Shown: one piece after another, positions 58,940-64,000 of the stretch | How the letters are laid out: the number at the start of each line of letters is the position of its first letter | How positions within the stretch are numbered: position 1 is the first letter of the stretch | Assembly (NCBI GenBank): GCA_963560245.1 | Contig: CAUWNS010000004.1 | Span: forward strand, 69,831 to 133,830 | Direction of reading: 5' to 3' | DNA: 64,000 nt | From: Pseudoruminococcus_B sp937901805 | Lineage (GTDB): Bacteria; Bacillota; Clostridia; Oscillospirales; Ruminococcaceae | Notes under the pieces: generated by a model | The model's input: the letters and a program-made list of their open reading frames with translations, nothing else | The model's database searches: none | Told to the model about the DNA's origin: nothing | Position numbers and translations under genes: made by a program

Positions 58940-59644
58940 ATGGACTATAACTACTTAAAATACAAAAAAATCCTCATCGTAGACGATGAGGTCGGATTGC
59001 TTGAAATGGTAACTTCTATTTTAGAGCAAGACGGTTTCAAAGAAATCAAAACTGCCGAAACAGTATCTGAAGCGCTATCTGTATGTAAGGAATGGAATCC
59101 GGAGATTGCCGTCCTGGATGTCATGCTGCCTGATGGGAACGGGTTTTCTCTGTTTGAGCAGATGAGAGCCTTTACCGAAATTCCGGTGCTTTTCTTAACC
59201 GCTCGCGGCGAAGATGAGGATAAGTTAAAAGGCTTGGGACTTGGTGCGGACGATTATATGACAAAGCCGTTTTTGCCGAAAGAACTGCTGCTGCGCATTG
59301 GGATCATCTTAAAGCGTTACTACAAAGGCGAAACGCCTGTCGTACAGCTTTCAGGCAGCCAGATTGATTTTGACCGTGCCGAAGTCATAAAGGGCGGGGA
59401 ACATTTTCCGCTTACTGCAAAAGAACACGATATCTTAGGAGCGCTTTACCGCAACACAGGCAGGATTGTGACAATCGACCAGCTTTGCGAGGCGGCTTGG
59501 GGCGATAATCCATTCGGATATGAAAACTCGCTTATGGCGCATATCCGCAGGATTCGTGAAAAGATAGAAGTCAATCCTTCAAAGCCGGTATCCCTTATCA
59601 CCGTCAAAGGGCTGGGTTATAAGCTGGTGTTAGGAGGAAAATAA
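58940..59644 (+). CDS. OmpR-family response regulator of the ABC module
   Basis: A 234-residue regulator. The receiver has the acidic pair DD near residues 15-16, the phosphoacceptor Asp60 in AVLDVMLPDG, Thr in FLTARG and Lys109 in DYMTKPF. The output domain is a winged helix: LTAKEHDILGALYRNTGRIVT, ENSLMAHIRRIREKIE, VKGLGYKLVL. AAAGGAGAG precedes the ATG. The kinase gene follows after one base. It resembles CprR/NisR-like regulators of peptide-resistance transporters; the target is probably the divergent ABC operon. Confidence 0.9.
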   Translation: MDYNYLKYKKILIVDDEVGLLEMVTSILEQDGFKEIKTAETVSEALSVCKEWNPEIAVLDVMLPDGNGFSLFEQMRAFTEIPVLFLTARGEDEDKLKGLGLGADDYMTKPFLPKELLLRIGIILKRYYKGETPVVQLSGSQIDFDRAEVIKGGEHFPLTAKEHDILGALYRNTGRIVTIDQLCEAAWGDNPFGYENSLMAHIRRIREKIEVNPSKPVSLITVKGLGYKLVLGGK

Positions 59645-59645
59645 T

Positions 59646-61037
59646 ATGAGGGACATTACAAGACTCGTTCGGCGGTTTGTAGGAATCCTTCTTTTGAGTA
59701 CCGTCCTGCTGATCGCACTGAACGTCACCATTATTGTTATCGTTTCTGCCCATCAAACGGCCAATGGAAGACCGTGGACGATGGCAAAAGAAACTGCTGC
59801 TGCATTACAGAAAACAGAGACAGGGTATCTTCTGCCGAATGAAATTTCAGACGAGTTAATTCAGGAGAATGCCTGGGCAATTTACATTGATAATGAAACA
59901 ATGGCAGTCAAATGGCATACCGAGAATCTGCCCGATACCATCCCGTCCAGCTATACGATTTCTGATATTTCCAGTCTGACACGGGGATATATTGACGGAT
60001 ACCCTACTTATACAGGAGAAACAGAGGATGGATTAGTGGTTGTCGGATATCCAAAAGATCGGTTTTGGAAACATATGTCGCCGAGTTGGGACTACTACTT
60101 TATCAAAAATGCTCCTTCCATTGTGCTTATCGTCATTGCCGTCAATGTCTTTTTGATTTTCCTGATTTATATGATTGCAAACTCTAAGCTGCTCAAATCA
60201 GTCAGGCCAATCACGAACGGCATACAGGCACTCCCGTCAGGCGAACCTGTGTCGGTAAAGGAACAGGGGATTCTATCTGAGCTTGCAAAAAAAATCAACC
60301 GGACCTCCGGTATTCTTCAGGAGCAAAAGAGAAACTTGCAAAAGAAAGAAACAGCAAGAGCAAATTGGATTTCCGGCGTTTCTCACGATATCCGCACACC
60401 GCTTTCTATGGTGATGGGGTATGCCGGACAAATTGAAGAAAATGAAGCTTTACCGGAAGCAGACCGAAAAAAAGCAAGAATTATCCGCCAGCAAAGCATT
60501 AAGATGAAAAATCTGATTAACGATTTAAATCTGGCTTCAAAATTAGAATATAATATGCAGCCGATCAATCCGGTCCCTGTGAATCTTGTGGCGGTTGCCC
60601 GGCAGAGCGTTGTGGATTTTATGAATTTGGATATGGAAGAAAAATATCCGATAAAATGGAAAACCGCTGAAGATCTTACGGCCTGCGTGATACAGGGCGA
60701 CAAAGAATTACTCCGACGGGCAATCGGGAATTTGATTACCAATGCACAGGTTCATAACCCCGATGGCTGTGAAATATCGGTTTGTGTTGTACAGGAAGAT
60801 GCCGAATACAAAATCATTGTTGAGGATAACGGCGTCGGTATTACCGATGAAAAGTTAGAGAAGCTTCGTAATACACCTCACTATATGATGAGCGACGGTG
60901 GGACTGACGAGCCTCGTCACGGTTTAGGGCTTTTGATTGTTGGACAGATTGTCCACGCACACAATGGAACAGTATCCTTCGATCACGGAGCAACCGGCGG
61001 TTTTGCCGTGACTATTACCTTCCCATTGAATATATAA
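59646..61037 (+). CDS. Membrane sensor histidine kinase of the ABC module
   Basis: A 463-residue kinase with two transmembrane helices (about residues 14-34 and 154-176) enclosing an extracellular sensor of about 120 residues. The cytosolic part has the phosphorylated His in GVSHDIRTPLSMVMGYAG, the N box NLITNAQVHNPDG, G1 VEDNGVGI and G2 HGLGLLIVG. The layout fits the NisK/CprK-type peptide sensors and not the sensor-less BceS type found at 62049. AGGAGG lies before ATG 59646. A terminator follows. Confidence 0.9.
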   Translation: MRDITRLVRRFVGILLLSTVLLIALNVTIIVIVSAHQTANGRPWTMAKETAAALQKTETGYLLPNEISDELIQENAWAIYIDNETMAVKWHTENLPDTIPSSYTISDISSLTRGYIDGYPTYTGETEDGLVVVGYPKDRFWKHMSPSWDYYFIKNAPSIVLIVIAVNVFLIFLIYMIANSKLLKSVRPITNGIQALPSGEPVSVKEQGILSELAKKINRTSGILQEQKRNLQKKETARANWISGVSHDIRTPLSMVMGYAGQIEENEALPEADRKKARIIRQQSIKMKNLINDLNLASKLEYNMQPINPVPVNLVAVARQSVVDFMNLDMEEKYPIKWKTAEDLTACVIQGDKELLRRAIGNLITNAQVHNPDGCEISVCVVQEDAEYKIIVEDNGVGITDEKLEKLRNTPHYMMSDGGTDEPRHGLGLLIVGQIVHAHNGTVSFDHGATGGFAVTITFPLNI

Positions 61038-61117
61038 TCCTTTATAGGAAAAAGTAATGATATATTCTAAGCGGTTTTCAGTACTGGTATTTGCCTGTAG
61101 GCCTCTATTGCAATAAA

Positions 61118-61153
61118 AAATCCGACAGTCTGCCTTTGCAGATTGTCGGATTT
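61118..61153. terminator. Bidirectional terminator between the kinase and repeat B
   Basis: AAATCCGACAGTCTGC (61118-61133) pairs with GCAGATTGTCGGATTT (61138-61153), one G-U pair. The last six bases belong to repeat B. On the minus strand six T follow, so it also ends winged-helix copy B. Confidence 0.88.
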
Positions 61154-61574
61154 TCTATCGCAGTTCCAAACTGTAGCCGACTTCACGGATACAGCGCAGA
61201 TAAATCCCGGAATCCTTTTCCAAATTCATTTTGCGCCGGATTGCCTGCACATGATGGCTGACCAGCTTCCGTGCTTCTCCGTAATCGGGTTCTTTCCATA
61301 TCCTTTCATAGATTTGGGTATATGTTAAGACACGGTTGGGATTTTGGAGCAAATACAGGAAGATCTCATACTCGGTTTTGGTGAGAGGAATCTCCTGCTG
61401 TTCCCGGAAAACCTTCCGCTGGTTTAAGCAAACCTCAAAGTTTGGAAGGGATATCACCGGATGATGTTCCTGCCCGCGCCACTCTATTTCTGGATGTCGC
61501 TGCAGGAAAGAAAGGAAATCCTCAAAGATTTTATATTCCTCTTCCTGCAACTCCCAAATGATTACTTGTCCGAT
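61148..61574. repeat. Direct repeat B (427 bp)
   Basis: Second copy of the 55331-55757 repeat, same orientation and length. Its left edge lies inside the terminator stem at 61118-61153; in copy A the corresponding stem arm is replaced by foreign sequence. Confidence 0.93.
61155..61550 (-). CDS. Winged-helix DNA-binding protein (OmpR-type output domain only), copy B
   Basis: A 131-residue near-twin of the 55338 protein; by eye it differs at only a few positions (for example QRHPEIEWRGQEHHPV against QQHPEIEWRGQEQHPV). It has the same OmpR-type winged helix and no receiver. TTG 61550 is given as start but the frame is open further upstream, and GGGAG directly precedes it. It lies about 100 bases downstream of a receiver-only protein on the same strand, which together would make up a complete regulator. 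It ends in a proper terminator. Confidence 0.75.
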   Translation of the reverse strand: MQEEEYKIFEDFLSFLQRHPEIEWRGQEHHPVISLPNFEVCLNQRKVFREQQEIPLTKTEYEIFLYLLQNPNRVLTYTQIYERIWKEPDYGEARKLVSHHVQAIRRKMNLEKDSGIYLRCIREVGYSLELR

Positions 61575-61654
61575 GGTATCGCCTTCCGGTCTGTTGAATG
61601 ATAGGAGTGCTCTAAAGTTACATAATCTATCGCTCTAAAAATACATTTTGTCAA

Positions 61655-62038
61655 CTACGGGTTGCGCCCTTGTTTTTCATAGGGTGAGCCTGTATTTAGC
61701 TGCTTTGCTATTTTCTCAATCAAAACACTTGAATTTTTTGCCTCAATCGGGATACCGTATTCATTTGCTTTATTGCAAACGGATAGCCTCAAATCATTTG
61801 TGAGAAGCATAAAACCGATATCGGGATAATTTTGATGAACATAGTTATACAGTTCAAAACCGTTTCCATCTGGCATATTCAAATCCGAACATACAAGCTC
61901 CGCTTGATCAGTTTCAAGAAATTGTTTTGCAGACCATACCCCGTCTGCTTCCGCAACTGAAAACCCATTTTTCTGGAAAAGTTTCGCTAATAGCTGCCGA
62001 ATGACAGAGTCATCGTCGACAAGCAAAATTGTTTTCAT
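61655..62038 (-). CDS. Receiver-domain-only response regulator
   Basis: A 127-residue CheY-like protein: acidic triplet DDD at residues 8-10, phosphoacceptor Asp52 in VCSDLNMPDGNG, Thr in MLLTND. The Lys of the last motif is in IEAKNSS where most receivers have KP, so this site is slightly altered. There is no output domain. It follows the BceS-like kinase gene by 10 bases, suggesting one operon, and precedes the winged-helix gene of repeat B. Possibly a phosphate sink, or half of a split regulator (inference). Confidence 0.82.
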   Translation of the reverse strand: MKTILLVDDDSVIRQLLAKLFQKNGFSVAEADGVWSAKQFLETDQAELVCSDLNMPDGNGFELYNYVHQNYPDIGFMLLTNDLRLSVCNKANEYGIPIEAKNSSVLIEKIAKQLNTGSPYEKQGRNP

Positions 62039-62048
62039 TTTCTTGCCT

Positions 62049-63071
62049 CTAATCTTTCTTCAGGAACAGGGAAAAAGTGCTGCCGTTTCCATCGGACGCC
62101 ACCTTGATATATCCTTTCTGCTTATTCACAATATCACGGGTAAGATATAAGCCGATCCCTACGCCGTCAACTCCTGCCGACTGCTTTCCACGATAAAATC
62201 TGCCGAAGATTTTTGCCTGTTCTTCTTCGGGAATCCCAATCCCGTTATCGGATATATCCAGCCGCAGATAGGATGGGTATTCTGTGATTTTCAAGTCCAC
62301 AATGCCGCCGTTTGGGGTGTATTTCACAGCATTGTCAAGCACATTGGTAATGGCCTCCGCCGTCCAGTTAAAATCGAGCAGGGCTTCAAAGGTCTGTTCG
62401 CAGTCAAAGGTAATGGTAATATTTTTCCCCCTTGCCTTGGCATAAACCGTTTTTACCGCCTGCAAAACAATATCGTTCAGGCTGTTTTTTTCGGGTTTTA
62501 GACGGATAATGCCGCTTTCCAGACGGGACATTTTAATCAGGCTGTTTGTCAAAAAGGTCAGCTTTTCAAGGGATGTTTGCAGGGTGGCAATATATTCGTT
62601 TCTCTCCTCATCGGATAGCCCTGTATCACCGAGCAGCTGTGCAAAGGTGTTCGCCGCCGCTACCGGCGTTTTGATTTGGTGGGATATATCGGAAATCAAA
62701 GTCTTGATATGCTCTTTTTCCTGCGCCAGCATTTGGTTCTGCGCCGTCAAAATATTGCGGAGTTTCAAAAGTTGGTGCTGCAGCCGAGCGGTTAAGGTGT
62801 CCTCGGCTTCTGAAAAAACCGTCCGTTCCTGCTGCTCCACCAAAGCCTCAATAAGCAGTGTGATCTCCTCCAAGAGGTTATCGTTATAGCGGTTGTGCAG
62901 AAAGTCCAGCAGGAACAGCAGACCGCATAAAAGCACAAAGGCAAAAGCGATAAAAAGCATACGGAAAAGAATGTCCTCCATAAAAAAGAACACACCAATC
63001 GATACCGCCGCTGTGGCAGCACCTGCCATTAAAATCAGTTTTCTGTAAATTCCAAAATGCTTCATCGTCAT
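62049..63071 (-). CDS. BceS-like intramembrane-sensing histidine kinase
   Basis: A 340-residue kinase with two closely spaced transmembrane helices at the N-terminus (LILMAGAATAAVSIGVFFFM and MLFIAFAFVLLCGLLFLLDF) and almost no extracellular loop, typical of kinases that sense flux through a BceAB-type transporter. Motifs: phospho-His in SDISHQIKTPVAAANTFAQ, N box NVLDNAVKYTPNGG, G1 ISDNGIGIP, F box IFGRFYRG and G2 GVGIGLYLTRDIV. It overlaps the regulator gene upstream by four bases and is followed by the receiver-only gene. Confidence 0.92.
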   Translation of the reverse strand: MTMKHFGIYRKLILMAGAATAAVSIGVFFFMEDILFRMLFIAFAFVLLCGLLFLLDFLHNRYNDNLLEEITLLIEALVEQQERTVFSEAEDTLTARLQHQLLKLRNILTAQNQMLAQEKEHIKTLISDISHQIKTPVAAANTFAQLLGDTGLSDEERNEYIATLQTSLEKLTFLTNSLIKMSRLESGIIRLKPEKNSLNDIVLQAVKTVYAKARGKNITITFDCEQTFEALLDFNWTAEAITNVLDNAVKYTPNGGIVDLKITEYPSYLRLDISDNGIGIPEEEQAKIFGRFYRGKQSAGVDGVGIGLYLTRDIVNKQKGYIKVASDGNGSTFSLFLKKD

Positions 63072-63733
63072 TCTCCAAAGGTATAGCCCATACCAAAAAC
63101 CGTCACAATGTATTCCTGTTTTTCATCATTCAGCTTCTGCCGCAGCCGCTTAATGTTCACACGCACCGTATTGTCATCCACAAAGTTCCCGTCTATATCC
63201 CAAAGCTGTTCCAAAAGCATGGCCTTTGTAACAACCCTGCCCCTGTTTTCCATCAGATAAAGGAGCAGTTTGTATTCCGTTGAGGTCAGGTGTATTTCCT
63301 GCCCCTTCATCAAAACAAGGCACTTTTCCTTATCCACTTCTAAATCCCGGTATCGGACGCGGGCAGCTCCGCCGCCGGTCCGTTTTAAGACCGCCAGCAC
63401 CTTTTTCCGCAAAACTTCAATAGGAAAGGGTTTGGAAATATAATCGTCGCAGCCCGCCGAAAAGCCGGAAAGCATATCTTCCTCGGTGTCGTTGGCGGTC
63501 AGGAACAAAACAGGTGTTTCAGAGGTTTCACGGATTTTTTCACAAAGGGCAAGGCCGCTGCCGTCGGGCAGGTTAATATCCAGCAGAAATAAATCATACT
63601 TTTGCTTTTGGTATTGCTGCAAGGCCTCCAGATAGCCATAGACCGCTGTAACCGTATGCTCGTCCTTTTTTAAGGCGATAGAAATACCCTTGCTCAAAAT
63701 TTTGTCGTCTTCAAGGAGAAAAATATTTGCCAT
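63068..63733 (-). CDS. BceR-like OmpR-family response regulator
   Basis: A 221-residue regulator. Receiver: LLEDDKILSKG, phosphoacceptor Asp52 in FLLDINLPDGSG, FLTANDTEEDM and the Lys in DYISKPFP. Output winged helix: LTSTEYKLLLYLMENRGRVVTKAMLLEQLWD and VDDNTVRVNIKRLRQKLND. It pairs with the BceS-like kinase, whose start overlaps its stop. The start is taken as ATG 63733; AGGAAGGAG is somewhat far upstream, and GTG 63748 is the alternative. The usual BceAB-type target genes would lie to the right. Confidence 0.9.
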   Translation of the reverse strand: MANIFLLEDDKILSKGISIALKKDEHTVTAVYGYLEALQQYQKQKYDLFLLDINLPDGSGLALCEKIRETSETPVLFLTANDTEEDMLSGFSAGCDDYISKPFPIEVLRKKVLAVLKRTGGGAARVRYRDLEVDKEKCLVLMKGQEIHLTSTEYKLLLYLMENRGRVVTKAMLLEQLWDIDGNFVDDNTVRVNIKRLRQKLNDEKQEYIVTVFGMGYTFGE

Positions 63734-63768
63734 AGCCGCAAAACACACTCCTTCCTCAATATGCAGAG

Positions 63769-63808
63769 TTGCGGGAACAGACGCAGCAGCGCTGCGTCCG
63801 TCCCGCAA
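63769..63808 (-). other. Stem-loop between the permease relic and the response regulator gene
   Basis: Outer stem TTGCGGGA/TCCCGCAA (63769-63776 and 63801-63808), inner stem ACGCAGC/GCTGCGT (63781-63787 and 63791-63797). It lacks a T-tract on the minus strand; an attenuator or processing site is possible. Confidence 0.55.
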
Positions 63809-63814
63809 GCTCAC

Positions 63815-64000
63815 TTAGTTTTCAAAATTGTGCAGCCGCTCAATGACCGTTTCATCTGAAGTCGCCTTGTAAACAATGGCAGGAACGCTCAGGCAGATCA
63901 CAAAGATTGCCGAAGGTCATAATCAGCAGAGTAGAAATCAGAGCATAAATACCGCCTTCCAAGGTCAGTATCTTCATAATCTGCTTTTTCGTTGTGCCGA
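63815..64000 (-). pseudogene. C-terminal end of a BceB-like FtsX-domain permease, internally deleted and frameshifted (partial)
   Basis: Entering from the right edge on the minus strand, one frame reads TKKQIMKILTLEGGIYALIST and LLIMTFGN, matching the last-but-one part of BceB-type permeases. The next part, FVICLSVPAIVYKATSDET followed by VIERLHNFEN and a stop at 63815, is in a different frame. Between the two the family usually has roughly 40 more residues, including a transmembrane helix, so a deletion that also shifts the frame is likely. The full gene cannot be judged because it runs off the window. Confidence 0.75.

Noticed and set aside
55331..61574. The two 427-bp repeats as IS ends or a CRISPR-like array
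   Set aside because: They are direct, not inverted, contain a regulator gene and no transposase, and there are only two copies.

Overview
The window looks like chromosomal DNA of a moderately GC-rich, endospore-forming clostridium. The evidence is spoIIR, SigA/HrcA/L10-leader regulation of Firmicutes type, sigma-A promoters with the TTGACA-17-TATAAT pattern, and TTG/GTG starts behind strong AGGAGG sites. An Oscillospirales/Ruminococcaceae-like gut anaerobe is my best guess, but species cannot be read from the sequence.

Layout. (1) 2-10535, plus strand: the late half of an anaerobic cobalamin pathway as one tightly overlapping operon (cbiET, cbiA, cobT, cobU, cobS, a second short cobU-like gene, cobC, cbiB, cobD, cbiP, cobO, cbiC). 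It enters from the left edge and ends at a bidirectional terminator. (2) 10616-15990, minus: three tandem paralogous M14 zinc carboxypeptidases without signal peptides. (3) 16340-20856, minus: a Dabb-domain protein, a ComM/YifB AAA+ protein and a calcium-type P-ATPase. (4) 21124-29680, plus: housekeeping genes pgm, pepT, rpmE, yigZ-type, dgt, a thioesterase, dnaG and rpoD. (5) 29766-32086: an Rrf2 regulator with a palindrome over its own promoter, a DUF378 protein, spoIIR and an RNHCP protein. (6) 32185-38264, minus: a five-gene surface-glycan set (NDP-sugar dehydratase, priming sugar transferase, GT2, NDP-sugar dehydrogenase, GT4), then a DivIVA-like coiled coil, a HAD phosphatase, a small membrane protein and a cytidine-deaminase-like protein. 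(7) 41808-45249: rpmG-secE-nusG-rplK-rplA and rplJ-rplL, with an L10 leader and attenuator. (8) 45381-47860: a stand-alone exonuclease/DNA polymerase and a doubly frameshifted AAA ATPase. (9) 48007-52930: CIRCE-hrcA-grpE-dnaK-dnaJ. (10) 52996-54504: a soluble protein carrying the sodium-pump decarboxylase beta-subunit signature next to a flavin reductase, and tRNA-Leu(CAA).

From 54505 to the right edge the DNA is accessory. It holds an IS200-like ghost fused to a relic of conjugative-element sequence. Next comes an antimicrobial-peptide-type ABC transporter module (ATPase, two permeases, small membrane protein, lipoprotein) divergent from its own response regulator and kinase. That block is bracketed by two near-identical 427-bp direct repeats, each encoding a winged-helix protein without a receiver. 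Beyond the second repeat lie a receiver-only protein, a BceS-like kinase, a BceR-like regulator and the broken C-terminus of a BceB-like permease.

The most unusual points are the soluble decarboxylase-signature protein, the repeat-bracketed transporter/sensor module with three 11-bp-phased heptads upstream of its -10 box, the two complementary CobU-like proteins and the M14 triplet. No CRISPR array, rRNA, complete insertion sequence or cobalamin riboswitch is visible.
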